Positions 36,354 through 48,058 of a stretch of DNA of 64,000 bases are shown one piece after another. The notes under the pieces are model-generated. The model made no database searches. It was not told the origin of the DNA and saw nothing but the letters and a program-made list of their open reading frames with translations. Within the stretch, counting starts at the first letter, position 1; each line of letters opens with the position of its first letter. The position numbers and the translations under genes were made by a program. The stretch covers positions 63,428,673 through 63,492,672 of the forward strand of contig NC_081861.1 of assembly GCF_963259705.1 (NCBI RefSeq). Reading direction: 5' to 3'. Origin of the DNA: Myotis daubentonii. Lineage: Eukaryota; Chordata; Mammalia; Chiroptera; Vespertilionidae.

Positions 36354-36568
36354 AGCCCTGGCAAACAGGCCTCAGTTGGTTGAGCACTGTCCGGTGCACC
36401 AAAAGGTCATCAGTTCAATTCCTGGTCACGGCACATGGCCAGGTTGCAGGCTCTATCCCCAGGAATAAGGGTGGGGGATGTGCAGGAGTCAACCAATTAA
36501 TGTTCTCTCACATTGATGTTTCTTTCTCTCCCTTTCTCATTCCCTCTCTCTAAAACCAATCAAAGCAT
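36354..36568 (+). mobile_element. Ves SINE
   Basis: AGCCCTGGCAAACAGGCCTC at the head, TCAGTTCAATTCCTGGTCACGG, and tail TCTAAAACCAATCAAAGCAT. Its first base adjoins the Helitron 5' border. Confidence 0.9.
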
Positions 36569-36639
36569 CTTTTTAAACAATTATCTAAAAATTTAGGTCT
36601 TAAAATATAAATCTATCCTGAGCTTTCAGAACCTCCAAG

Positions 36640-37325
36640 GTGATTTTTTTTAACTGATAGTCAATTTATTTAAAAAAGGTTGATTTAAGCATCTGCAATG
36701 GTGACTTCAACCTCGATTCCTGGCTCAATACTGATGGGAGTAATTTGCTTAACAATCTTTGGACACTGCAAGTAAATGAGTCACCTGTGGATCCTGATGT
36801 GAAACCGATCCCAAGTGTTAGAACCCTCCCCACAGGAAGCTTTTCTTATAGTGATTTTCAGAGTCTTGGTAGGCATCCAAACTGTTCACATTGAGATTCT
36901 TTTCCTTTGTACCTCTGTTCTACTCAGCACACACCTTCTCCAAAGTCTTTCCATTGAAACAGGTTAGCAGCCGTGGGCAAACTACAGCCCGTGGGCCGGT
37001 TCGGCCCACTTGAAATGAATAAAACTAAAAAAAAAAAAAAAAAAGACCGTACCCTTTTATGTAATGATGTTTACTTTGAGTTTATATTAGTTCACACAAA
37101 CACTCCATCCATGCATTTGTTCCGGCCCTCCAGTCCAGTTTAAGAACCCATTGTGGCCCTCGAGTCAAAAAGTTTGCCCACCCCTGGGTTAGAGCAATCC
37201 TAATTCGTTGAGTCACTACCTATGACTCCACAAAGTGTCTTTCCGGTATTCTTAAAAGCCATGGCTGTGATTTGGCTTCCTGACTTCATTTGTTCCTCTG
37301 GGCGAAGGAACAGCTATGACGCAGG
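36640..37325 (-). pseudogene. RPS20: RPS20 processed pseudogene, split by a hAT element
   Basis: A retrocopy of ribosomal protein uS10. The ATG is at 37260-37262 (MAFKNTGKT) and the C terminus reads EVEVTIADA with TAA at 36685-36687. A 3' UTR AATAAA follows near 36669, with a short A-run at about 36642-36651. Internal matches include PTKTL/RITI-like and IVKQIT segments. It is dead: an in-frame TAG follows VCAE, there are frameshifts and substitutions in the conserved HKRLIDLHSPSE stretch, and a 219-bp hAT interrupts the N-terminal third. The 5' extent is approximate. Confidence 0.88.
36968..37186. mobile_element. hAT non-autonomous element inside the RPS20 pseudogene
   Basis: Terminal inverted repeats CAGCCGTGGGCAAAC and GTTTGCCCACCCCTG bound a 219-bp element with a CGGCCCACTT / CCGGCCCTC interior. 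GGTTAG occurs on both sides (an imperfect 8-bp duplication). It split the retrocopy, so it is younger than the RPS20 insertion. Confidence 0.85.
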
Positions 37326-38601
37326 AGCATGAGTGGGTGGGATGGATTACGCTGCAGTTGTGACCCTGACTTTCTCAAAGAGGAGGTCAATATTTTTATA
37401 ATGCCCACTTATACTGATAGCCATAATCAAAGGAAAGAAAATCGTATGTTTAATTAAAGTACCAGAGGATTCTATGAAAAACAATATTCTCTCCTCTCTA
37501 GTTCTCTGGGGGAAAAAAGTGAGGGAAACTATAAATGTTCCTATTAAATAAGAGGATGAGATTCCGCTCCCTCACATATACATGTAAAGGAAAACCCTTC
37601 ACCGTTTCCCACAATGTCAACCTTTCATCCAAAATTGGAGATTTAGACTCTGAATTATTCAGTCACAGTTCATGTAAGTTAAAAACAAAGAAATAGTGGG
37701 TGATGAGTTCAGTACACTATACACAATATAGGCATAATAGGAAGTTGTGACTGCATGTACATTTATTATTTGATTGTCTGAATTCACAACTATCTTTCAA
37801 AAGGGACAAAGCTAAAATTAGAAAGTTTTATCCTGAGTCCCATAAGCTGTAAAGGCAATTGGTCTCAGGTGCAGGAGACCAATAATTGGTCATGTCATCC
37901 CGTTATGAATGTTTGTGCAGCGCTAAAGGCTAGTATAGAGGGTTATGTGTTCTGTACAAAGGATTTTATTTGCCTCTAATGGTGTTCTATTCCCATGTGA
38001 AATCTCGTACTGCAACCCAAATCACTGGAACATCAAATAAAATGAATGATAGTTCAGAGTTTCTTGGGGGAATCAGAAACTTGGTAAAATTGTAAGACAT
38101 GAAACAACTAATTCAAAGGGTTCAGAAGACCTTAAAGATGACTTTAAATGGTGTTTACATGTTTTATTTAATAGCAGGAAAACATCTCATTTTAATACTA
38201 ATGTTGCCGGGTCAGCTTTAGCTCAAGCGGTTACTTCGGATTCTGCTTGTTGCAGACACATAATACTAATGTTGCCAATGTCATGTTTTTTAATGCAGTT
38301 AGAACCAAACCTTAGTTATATGCACTGGGGAAAGAAGTGGTCCTAAGTGATTAAAACCAATGTACAACCCAACACCAATATTATCATATATACAGATCAT
38401 GGATCAGTATCTCTAAGTAGTAGCCAAGAAAAACTTAGTATTTCAGCCTTTGAAAAGATAATTTGCTCAGCTTAATCAACTTCATAGATAATTCCACTAT
38501 CAATATATACATCCATTAAAATACAATGTTAAAAACAAAGCAACGTGGATTTGTACATGCTGTAACTGCTCTGGTATTAGTCCAAGAAAAACATATATAT
38601 C

Positions 38602-39155
38602 TGGAAGGGTTAAAGAGAATAAAACGGGGCAGAGGAAACTTATTGTGCTTAGCAGGTATCTTGCAGAAAGCTTGCAGCCTTGAGCTCCGCATAGCCTAGA
38701 TCCGTGGTCGGCAAACTGCAGCTCGCGAGCTACATGCGGCTCTTTGGCCCCTTGAGTGTGGCTCTTCCTAAGCCTTAGGAGTACCCTAATGAAGTTAATA
38801 ACAATGTACCTACCTATATAGTTTAAGTTTAAAAAATTTGGCTCTCAAAAGAAATTTCAATCGTTGTACTGTTGATATTTGGCTCTGTTGACTAATGAGT
38901 TTGCCGACCACTGGCCTAGATAACCACTAGACACCTGGCACCGGGAGGAGCCAAGGATGGACCGGACCCTTACTTCAGCAGAACTGTTTGCAGCCAGCAG
39001 AGGTTAATAAAAGTCTTCCTCCCTCTTCAGTCTCTGCTGATTCCTTTGTCAGACTCAGCCCACCTGCACCCAGGTGCCTGAAATAAAAGCTTTTTTTTGA
39101 TACATTATGGCCTCATGTCATAGGTGCGCAACCCCAGCCTACTCTGAACCTTTCA
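38602..39155 (+). mobile_element. Solo LTR of an endogenous retrovirus
   Basis: TGGAAGGGTT at the left and AACCTTTCA at the right form short inverted ends. ATATC is duplicated exactly at 38597-38601 and 39156-39160. A polyadenylation signal AATAAA lies at 39006-39011, followed by a CT-rich stretch and a CTGATTCCTTTGTCAGACT U5-like part. Net length is about 334 bp after removing the hAT. No internal viral genes, primer-binding site or second LTR are present. A 5-bp duplication fits class I elements best. Confidence 0.78.
38702..38913. mobile_element. hAT element (GTGGTCGGCAAACT family) in the solo LTR
   Basis: CCGTGGTCGGCAAACTGC to GTTTGCCGACCACTG, 212 bp, with exact duplications GCCTAGAT at 38694-38701 and 38914-38921. 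Confidence 0.95.
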
Positions 39156-41867
39156 ATATCTATTCAGGTTTGTCTACATGAAGGTAAACACAATAGCATT
39201 TGAGTGTCCTTAGAAACTATGGATCATAGTAGATTGATGCATGAACTAATTCTGACCAATTAAAGGTACCCATTAGATGTAATAATACCATTTCCAAACA
39301 TTTGCATATATTTCATTGAAGCATAACATTCACTCTCCATTTATTTCACCCAATTTATAAAAGGTTGAATATGCTAATTTTCCATCTCTGTCTTCTCAGT
39401 GGTTTTGACTTCAATGTTGAGATAGATAGATTATAATGTCCTTAGAAAACACCAAAGAAGAAATTTCATCTTTCTCTCTATACTCCGTTGTTTCCTTAAG
39501 AGGGTTTTATCTGGCTAGATTTATTCTCCCCATCATGTCTTGCTGGAAATATCTGCTCTGCTTTATAGTATTCACACAGTTTTTAAGACTTTCTCACAAA
39601 AGAGGAAATGTGTGTTTTTTCTAGTTGCTCATATAATATGAAAATAAATTCCTCTTATATATTCACAACAAACTGTAAATGCCTGAGTTACATATAAAAA
39701 TATCCTGAGGGAAGTAGTTTAAGTAAAAATGCTCTCTCAAAGGATACAGTTCTTTATTTATTAAAATCAATTTCTTAAACTCTCAAAACTACTTAGGAGA
39801 CAGTAGAAATAGCTCAAGTCCAAATCTTTTAAAATACCCGATAGGCTACAGAAAAAATATTTTCCTCTCCTGTGCTCCTTTAAAAATTGTTAGGAAAGTT
39901 TCGAGAGACAGTCCTAATCTTATTTAAAATTTTCTCCATAGGTTTGAAATTATGAATATAATTACGTAGGACACTAACTAAAATCGCCTTCTTAGTAATA
40001 TAACTAGTCAAACTTATAATAAAATATTAACTTCCACAAGAAAAATGTATTGGCTCATTTTCCTAAGCTACCACACACTCCGCAGGACATTCAATTTCTT
40101 TTAGTTTAGTGGAATTTTGTTAAAATGAACTTAACTCCAAGAAATCAAATTCCTAATCTGTAAACCCTAAATATGAAATGGAGCTGACATCAAGTTTATC
40201 TGTTGTGAAGAAGATAACAAGTTCTTTAAATGCAAAGAGGAAAACAGAGAGGCATTAGAGAATACCACCCATGCCATGTCCCTTTTTCCTACACCACTTT
40301 GTATGTTATACTGTCTGATTCTGGTGGACATCAGAGAAGCTAAATGAATTTTCTTTCGCAGTAACAGGGGTAAGGAGAGTTGAAGGGTAATTACAATTTG
40401 ATGACTAAACAACACAAATATAAGAGTTATTCTCACCTACCAGGTGCAATTCTAAAAACATATCATTAAAGACTCATTATAGAATATGAAAGATACATAC
40501 AAAGAAATGTATTGTTCACAAATATTTTTAGCATGATCCCTGCAACCAAAACAAAAAGCACCATTTGGGTCCTCATGGTGGATGTCAAAAAAATCTCAGC
40601 AAGTCTAAATGTTTTACTGTCTCAGAGTGGGATCTGTAATGGTAATTGTTCTGTGTTGTTGTTGTTGTTTTCTGGTTTATTTTCATATAAAATTTTAAAG
40701 CCTCTTTCCCCTAAAACTGAGAAAGATACTATGGAAATTATGTATGTGTTTGTGTGCACATATATGCACTCTTAATCATAGTTAAATATCTTAATAAATT
40801 CACCTTTAATAATTTTTTTCAAAACATAATCATTGAATTATTGCTTTGAAAAACACACAAAATCTTTAAACAACTTGGGAAATGTTAAGGCTTACCTAAG
40901 AAAAATTAAGCCAAACATTCATTATTTTTCTCTTGTACAGTGATATAGAATCATCTAAAGCAAAATAACAACAAAACAATAATAAACACGTCCAGGACTT
41001 ACAGGAAAAAACCTTTATAGGACAACAATGCAGTAAAAAGTTCCTAAGAAAGGGATATTAGCACTCAACTATATTCAACTGGCTTGTACTCAGGTCCTGA
41101 AAAATCTAGAAACATAGCTCCAAAAAAGATGCATATTTATACATGGTAAGTCTTTCAAAACATATAAATGCTTTTTAAAGAAAGCATAATGTTTTAATTG
41201 CTGAAGGATCTTTGGCCTTCTTCAAAATGACAAGACCTTTTCAATTAGAATAGTTAAAACCCAAAACAAACACTAACGCTGAAATTGAAGACATGGTTTT
41301 GTCTTCATTTACAAACAAACTGCATTGAAAGAACATGCATTGAACAATGTAGCTTTACTGGTTGTGAAATCAAAGTAAGTGAACCCATATTGGCTCTTTC
41401 ATCTTACAAATAAACTAAAAAATTTTAGTGACTTGTCTTAGATAACAGTTTGTTAATGACAAAACTATGATTGAAATAAACCACTCCTCAATCCTTATAC
41501 ACCTCCCATTCAATTATATTATCAACAACTAACAAAGAAATCATCAATTAGTGGTTACAAGTGTTTTGGTTATTTTTTGTTCATAAAGAAATATTGGCTG
41601 AAGCATACAATTTATAAAAATATCACCAATTTGTATAATTCATAAGTGAAAGAAATGCCAAGGAGATATTTTTTAATTATTTATTATGGATTCCATCATC
41701 AAGGCAAGGGAAACTGTAGATAATAAAAACTCTGTAGATGTCCAAAAATATACTTTCCTTCTGCTTCCCATATACGAATAAATAGAATAGTTAGTTGTTC
41801 AGCATAGATACAGAGTCCTATCATACTGTAATCCATTACTATGGATTGAAAACATACCAATGAAGTA

Positions 41868-42110
41868 TCTATAAAAAGCCAGCGACCGGAATGCTGTAAT
41901 GACCAGTCACTATGACGCCCATTGTGGCCAGCGAACCAGCCCAATCGAGGGTGGGGTGGCCGGACAACCCCCCCACCCGCGGCCCTTCCCCGGGCCGGCC
42001 CCACCCCCAATTGCACCCCACTTCCATCTGGGACAGGACCGGCTGGTCAACCAGCCATGGCCCCTCCACCAGGCTGCTTGTCCCTGACCGGTCCCCTGTA
42101 CACACACAGA
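41868..42110 (+). mobile_element. Helitron 5' part, 3' truncated
   Basis: TCTATAAAAAGCCAGCGACC after host A, then CCAGTCACTATGACGCCCAT, which is the normal Helitron 5' text, and a C-rich body. The 3' hairpin and CTAG end are missing. Confidence 0.75.
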
Positions 42111-42278
42111 TCTTAACAATGATTTGTTTTAAACAGACATATCAAAGGTAAAAGTAATAAAGGTAAAAATAAACAGTGGGACTACATCAAACTAAAAAGT
42201 TTCTGCACAGCCAAGGAAACCATCAACAAAATGAAAAAGCAACTTGAATGGAAGAAGGTATTTACAAAGCATCTATAC

Positions 42279-42486
42279 CAGTGGTCGGCAAACTCATTAG
42301 TCAACAGATCAAACAACAGTACAATGATTGTAATTTCTTTTGAGAGCCAAATTTTTTAAACTTAAACTATATAGGTAGGTACATTGTTATTAACTTAATT
42401 AGGGTACTCCTAAGGCTTAGGAAGAGCCACACTCAAGGGGCCAAAGAGCCGCATGTGGCTCGGGAGCCGCAGTTTGCCGACCACGG
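42279..42486. mobile_element. hAT element (GTGGTCGGCAAACT family), at a Helitron 5' end
   Basis: CAGTGGTCGGCAAACTC to AGTTTGCCGACCACGG, 208 bp, inverted relative to the copy at 38702. Exact duplications ATCTATAC at 42271-42278 and 42487-42494. Confidence 0.95.
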
Positions 42487-42510
42487 ATCTATACTAATAA
42501 TAGCCTAGGT

Positions 42511-43072
42511 CAATGGTCGGCAAACCGTGGTTCGCAAGCCACATGTGCCTCTTTGGCCCCTTGAGTGTGGCTCTTTCATAAAATACCACGTGCGGGCGCG
42601 CATGTACAGTGCAATTGAAACTTCGTGGCCCATGCGCAGAAGTCAGTTTTCGGCCTGGGCGGGTCTATTTTGAAGAAGTGGCATTAGAAGAAGTGGCGGG
42701 TGTCGGTCGGTCAGGCGACGGTAGACACGGCGCAGGTGGGCCACGAATGCGCAGCACAGGGGAGGTACATTGTTTTGAGGTACGTTTGCTAAGGTCGACC
42801 TCTTCAAACTCTCCCATCCACACTCATCTATCTGAAACAAGTATACAAGACGAGTGTGGATGGGAGAGTTGGAATGGTCGACCTCAGGAAATGTACCTCA
42901 ATCAGATTGAGGACGTTTTTAGCAAAGGCCAGCTTAGGAGTACCCTAATGAAGTTAATAACAATGTACCTACCTATATAGTTTAAGTTTAAAAAATTTGG
43001 CTCTCAAAAGAAATTTCAATCGTTGTACTGTTGATATTTGGCTCTGTTGACTAATGAGTTAGCTGACCACTG
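42511..43072. mobile_element. Long hAT element (562 bp) with a central 50-bp hairpin
   Basis: Ends CAATGGTCGGCAAACC and TTAGCTGACCACTG, with duplications GCCTAGGT/ACCTAGGT (7 of 8). It shares the outer 80-130 bp with the 208-212-bp copies at 38702 and 42279 but keeps an extra roughly 350-bp GC-rich core. Core arms at about 42774-42825 and 42852-42903 are inverted repeats (AGGTCGACC, CTCTCCCATCCACACTC). The frame 42609-42980 has no similarity I recognise. Confidence 0.85.
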
Positions 43073-43346
43073 ACCTAGGTGGTTGTCACACCCTCACACA
43101 GTGATGCCCTCACACCATCACAAGGAGGTTGCATGCACCGCGGGCATGCGCAGGTGGGTGGGGCCTAGGGGTCCAGCGGCTGCTCGCGCTGTGGAGTCAG
43201 GACCCCCAGCTCTGGTCTACCTCTTTGGGGTAATCCATCGAGGAGCACCAGGGTCCTGGATCTTGTGCGATTTCACATACCGGGTCACTAGTATATTAAT
43301 AATAGGCTAATATCCAAAATATATAAAGAACTCATTCAACTGAATA

Positions 43347-43396
43347 AACATACACACACATACATACACACACACACACATACACACACACACACA
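43347..43396. repeat. (CA/TA)n microsatellite
   Basis: ACATACACACACATACATAC-type repeat inside the L1 segment. Confidence 0.95.
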
Positions 43397-43593
43397 ACCA
43401 ATACAATTTAAAAATTGGAGATCTAATTGACATTTTTCCAAAGAAGACATACAGAGGACCAACAGGTACATGAAAAGATGCTCAACATCATTGATCATGA
43501 GGGAAATTCAAATCAAAATCACAATGAGGTATCAACTCACAGGTGCTTGGATATGACTTTACATACTGTTAGGTTGGATATTAAGAAAAAGAC

Positions 43594-43815
43594 TGGCCAA
43601 AACCGGTTTGGCTCAGTGGATAGAGCGTCGGCCTGCGGACTGAAAGGTCCCAGGTTCGATTCCGGTCAAGGGCATGTACCTGGGTTGCGGGCACATCCCC
43701 AGTGGGAGATGTGCAGGAGGCAGTTGATCGATGTTTCTCTCTCATCGATGTTTCTAACTCTCTATGTCTCTCCTTTCCTCTCTGTGAAAAATCAATAAAA
43801 TATATTTTAAAAAAA
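43594..43815 (+). mobile_element. Ves SINE (young, with target duplication)
   Basis: CCAAAACCGGTTTGGCTCAG, GATAGAGCGTCGGCC, GGTTCGATTCCGGTCAAGG. The 14-bp duplication AAGAAAAAGACTGG occurs at 43580-43593 and again near 43821-43834. It inserted into L1. Confidence 0.96.
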
Positions 43816-44121
43816 AGAAAAAGAAAAAGACTGGAACTAACAAGTGGTGGCAAGGACATGGAGAAAAGAGAACCCTTGTTCACTATTAGTGAAAATATAA
43901 ATTGGTGCAGCCACTTTGAAAAACAGTATGGTGGTTCCTCAAAAATAAAAAAAATAGAATTACCATTCTATCCAGCAATTCTACTTCTGGGTATTCATCT
44001 GAAGAAAATCACACTAATTCAGAAAGATATATGCACCCCCATATTAACTACAGCTTTATTTGTAATATCTAAGACATGGAAAAACCTAAGTATCCATTGA
44101 TAAATGGATGAAGAAATTGTG

Positions 44122-44149
44122 ATACACACACACACACACACACACACAC
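44122..44149. repeat. (CA)n microsatellite
   Basis: About 13 CA units at the broken end of the L1 fragment. Confidence 0.95.
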
Positions 44150-44154
44150 TAAAA

Positions 44155-45000
44155 CAAGCATGTCAAACTCATGGGCCGCATGCAGAACACAATGAATATT
44201 TTTGCAGCCCAGCCAATATAAAGGTATGTAAGAAATGTTTTAATAAAAATTTCCTTACTTTTTGTAATATCCTATAATACATAACTTGAGGCCCAGTGCA
44301 CGAAATTCATGCCCTGGGGAAAGGGGATCCCTCAGCCTGGCCTGCACCCTCTTGCAGTCTGGGACTCCTTGGGGGATATCTGCCTGCCAGCTTAGGCCTA
44401 CTCTCGCAGTCCGGAACCCCTCACTCCTTACCAACCACCTGCTCGCTGCTCACCACTTAGCTTGCTGCTCCTTAGCGCTGCTGCGACAGGAGAGGTTTCC
44501 ACCACTGACACTGTGCTCACCAGCCATGAGCCCAGCTTCTGGCTGAACAACGCTCCCCCTGCATTGATCATCTGCCCCCTGGTGGTCAGTGTGCATTTAG
44601 CAACCAGTCGTTCTGCCATTCGGTCAATTTGCATATTAGGGTATTATATAGGATTATTATAATGAACTACAATGTTCACTAATGACTGATTATTATAATC
44701 ATGTTGCATTCATTTCCCTTATGTGCCTTACACACAGGCGCACCATTTCTCACCACTAATACTAGCAACAAATATTCTAGCAGCTGACTGCCAAGTCATT
44801 AGTCTTGGACTGACTTGTTTGGTGTGTGCAACAGGAAATATTTTGCTTTCGGAGAACAATAAAAAATAGGTTTATTTGTGTTATGCTTATTAATTTATGT
44901 AGTGATTCAGTGTCTGGTAAGTTAATGTTTAAGAAAAAATATTAATTTTTATTAAAATGTTCTATTATTTTATGTTAATGATTACTAATTTATTTCAGCC
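44155..45000. repeat. Old hAT-like remnant interrupted by a Helitron
   Basis: ACAAGCATGTCAAACTCATG followed by GGGCCGCATGCAGAACAC recalls an old hAT family with TGTCAAACTC ends. The block resumes after the Helitron (44654 on) but no matching right end was found. Confidence 0.4.
44285..44653 (-). mobile_element. HeliBat-type Helitron
   Basis: Minus strand: 5' TCCTATATAATACCC at 44653 (host A at 44654), then CTAATATGCAAATTGACC, and a 3' end GCACTGGGCCTCAAG at 44285. Confidence 0.92.
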
Positions 45001-47310
45001 CTTTGTATTCAGCATGTCTCTATTGAAATAAACCTATGTTTCTATAAAAATGGAAGCTTTTGTTTTTTTGCAGCCACATAAACTTAAACCTTGTGATGAA
45101 CAAGGAATGTCAAAGATGACTCTAAATCTCTGAATCATACACACAGGGATCTGAACCAAAACCATGAATGGATGGGTAAGTTCTCTAAGACGAAGACTAA
45201 TATATACCATCAAAAATAGTTGACTACTATTATGTAATCTCAAATCTGTTGAGAGCTCACAAACTAAAAAGTCTAGTATCATGTTACATATAGCTCCAGA
45301 GTATGTATCCGGCATGTGGCTTACATCTCCCCAGGACTATTTGATAATTCATATTCATCTAGAATTCCTCATATCAATAGTTTCAGAAATCTCCAGACAC
45401 ATATTTGAAAAATAAATATACATATATAATTTGTTCTTAGTCCTCAAAATTAATTGCTCTATACCTGTCTGTTATGAGCTTTTATTACTCCAATTTTCCA
45501 AAATTATTTGAAAGAGTTGAAAAATGGATTAAGGTGAATGCTTGCATAAGACTAGTGTCATCAGCAAGTTAAGACACATGATTTCAACATGTAAAGACAT
45601 CATTGTAATTTATATCAACAACAACAAAAAACAACAACCAGAATTGACGAAAATCTCACGTAATAACAACTTGGCACAGCACACACTGCATTCTATTCCT
45701 GGGAGAAAATGATGAGTAAATAAACTGACAGGAATGTTTTTCTTTGTGATACAAAATATGTCATGAGGCCAGAGAATATCTGCAAGTAGATGTCCCATAC
45801 CACTTACATTATAAAGTTATTTTCCCATTTTAATTGATTCTTATAGTGCTGACCTCAATGACAGTACAAAATTCTTAAGCATTTTCTATATTAAAAAAAT
45901 TCATTAATGCTTCATATAGTTTTAGTGCTGGGTCCATTTCAGGGTATTCTTATTCTTTGACAAATACTAATTCACATGAAAATTTAGGATACCCAAATGT
46001 TTAAAAAATCTGCTTAAAAATCCATTTTAGCACTTGGTCTTCAATATTTTTTGATGAATGCTGAATGCACCAATTTAAGAAATTATTTCCAGAAAAATCT
46101 TTTAAAAGCTGTTATCAAGGGTGGTATTGGTACCATAGCCTTGCCCCATAAAACATCCAGAACATAACTCTACTCAGGCAGTATCCTCCGAAATACACAG
46201 AATTGGTTTCAATCTGCATATTTTCAGTAACACTGTATGCTGCAGAGCAGACCTTACAAAAAGGAGTAGGTTGATTCTGGGTATATGAAGGCTTAAGATT
46301 CATGTTCATATGGCAGACCACTAAGCATCTCACTTGAAGCTGATTTTGTTTTTCAAGTTACACTATAAGGTTATAATGCCTTCTATATTCTGCCTTCATG
46401 GATTCCATCTCAACAGAAGACTTTCAGGTTTAAACTGCCTGATGTGAGAGGCTGTACACCTATAGCTTTGCTGCCCAGGTGGGAAATCTCCCCAAATTAG
46501 CTGCCCATTATCTAACACCAGTTGAACAGCTGGGGTCATAGAGCAAACACTGTTATCTTAGTGCACACGGATCTTTCAATCGACCACACAGCCACCCCGT
46601 GTACCTACACTCCAGGTGCTAGCTGGCATCTTAATTGTGAATTGTCAGCTAACCAGCTCCTATCAAAAGTCCACCTGAGGATTATAGCTATTCCAGGGGG
46701 AGAGCTTCAGGGACATTTCTCAAGCACCTCCTGGTAGCGGATTGGAATACTGAAAGCTGCATACCAGCACTATTACTCAGGGTCTTTACAGAAACATCAC
46801 GACCTTGGTTGTTGTTGTTTTTTTAACTCAAGGCCCTATGTATGAAATTATCATGCATAGAAATCCTCTGTACTGTATGGAAAACTATCAAAGACCCATT
46901 GTACTGTTTTCTGCAATATGCCTCATTTATAGACCACAAAATAATCTGAGCTCAGAATTAGAAAGAATGTTCTTCCTGAAAAACAGACGCACTGCCATTC
47001 ATCAGATGACAGCTGTGTTTCCCCAATACTCTGCTTTTTTCTCCCCTTGGCTACATGGAAAATTGTAACTATTTTATACTCAAATCATTACCTAGCATTG
47101 TCCTAGGCTTTTTGAAAAGTACCACCTTCCCTACTTGTTGACTTGGAGTTGTATTTTGACCCTCATCTTCATGGTAGTGGGATGCCTGCATCTCTTATTG
47201 CAAGCTGCAAGTGCTTTTAGTAACTGCCCCATAATAATAAGAGAAGTATGTAAAGCTCTAGTATGTGTCCAAGACTTTTAGTTAAATTAATAAATCAAAA
47301 ATAATATTTC

Positions 47311-47510
47311 AGCCCGGCCAGTGTCGCACAGTGGTTGAGTGTTGACCCTTGAACCAGGAGGTTACAGTTTGATTTCCAGTCAGGACACATGCCCAGATTG
47401 TGGACTTGATCCCTGGTGGGGGGATTGCAGGAGGCAGCCAATCAATGACTCTCTCTCATCATTGATGTTTCTATTTCTCCCTATCCCTTCCTCTTTGAAA
47501 TCAAATAAAA
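47311..47510 (+). mobile_element. Ves SINE
   Basis: CAGCCCGGCCAGTGTCGCAC at the head, TGATTTCCAGTCAGGACAC, and tail TTTGAAATCAAATAAAA, followed at once by a Helitron. Confidence 0.92.
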
Positions 47511-48058
47511 TCCTATATAATAAAAGCCTAATATGCAAATTTTCCCCTAGGGCAGTCATTCGAATGTGAGACCTGGTGTTCGACCGCTCGCTATGACATG
47601 CGCTGACCACCAGGGGGCGGCGCAAAACATGGCAGACGTTGGCAACGTGGCGCTGGCAACCAGCGGCAGTGGAGGTGCTGCCGGCCCCAATGGGCCCAGA
47701 CAAGAGCGGGACCAGGGGCACAATGGTGGAGCAGGTGAGCGGGTGGGGTCAGACCAAGGCGGGTGCAAACAGGGGCCTGATCACCCCACAGACAGAAACC
47801 AGCAGTGGAGGGGTGGGGGGAGAGGGTGGAGCCACCACCCAGCTCTCAGGCACTGAGGGAGCCGGGCAGGGGTCCCGGCCCCAACCGGTCATCCCACAGG
47901 CAGGATGGTGGAGCAGGTGAGTGGGCAGCACCAGGCCAAGGCAGGGTGCTAGGCGGGGCTACAGGGCTGCGGGGCTGCGAGGCTGGGGGCACAAGCTGGG
48001 GCACAATCTCCGCAGGCCACCCTGAGGGATCCCACAAATTCATGCACTGGGCCTCTAG
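47511..48058 (+). mobile_element. HeliBat-type Helitron (forward, complete ends)
   Basis: 5' TCCTATATAATAAAAGCC after host A (47510), GACCACCAGGGGGCGG, and a 3' hairpin ending TGCACTGGGCCTCTAG at 48058 with host T. It is 548 bp and GC-rich inside, with no transposase. Confidence 0.95.

Larger units (their letters stand above)
42272..43291 (+). mobile_element. HeliBat-type Helitron carrying two hAT insertions
   Basis: The 5' end TCTATAC is duplicated around the first hAT and continues TAATAATAGCCTAGGT (42495-42510). The remainder is 43081-43291, ending TACCGGGTCACTAG with host T. Without the hATs it is about 240 bp. Confidence 0.85.
42111..44150 (+). mobile_element. L1 ORF2 fragment, broken by nested insertions
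   Basis: L1 text occurs at 42111-42270 (GGGACTACATCAAACTAAAA), 43292-43593 (GGCTAATATCCAAAATATAT and CATTTTTCCAAAGAAGACAT) and 43835-44130 (GGTGGCAAGGACATGGAG, TCTACTTCTGGGTATTCATC). These segments are colinear in the ORF2 3' half. A Helitron, two hATs and a Ves SINE separate them. ORF2 is degraded. Confidence 0.88.

Noticed and set aside
38602..39155. A complete provirus at the LTR
   Set aside because: Only one LTR is present, and no gag, pol or env-like frame or primer-binding site lies next to it.
41699..42151. Cluster of overlapping Pro/Gly-rich frames on both strands
   Set aside because: A by-product of the C-rich Helitron body in all six frames.
42609..42980. 123-codon frame in the long hAT
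   Set aside because: No similarity to transposases and it crosses the inverted-repeat core, so it is a chance frame.
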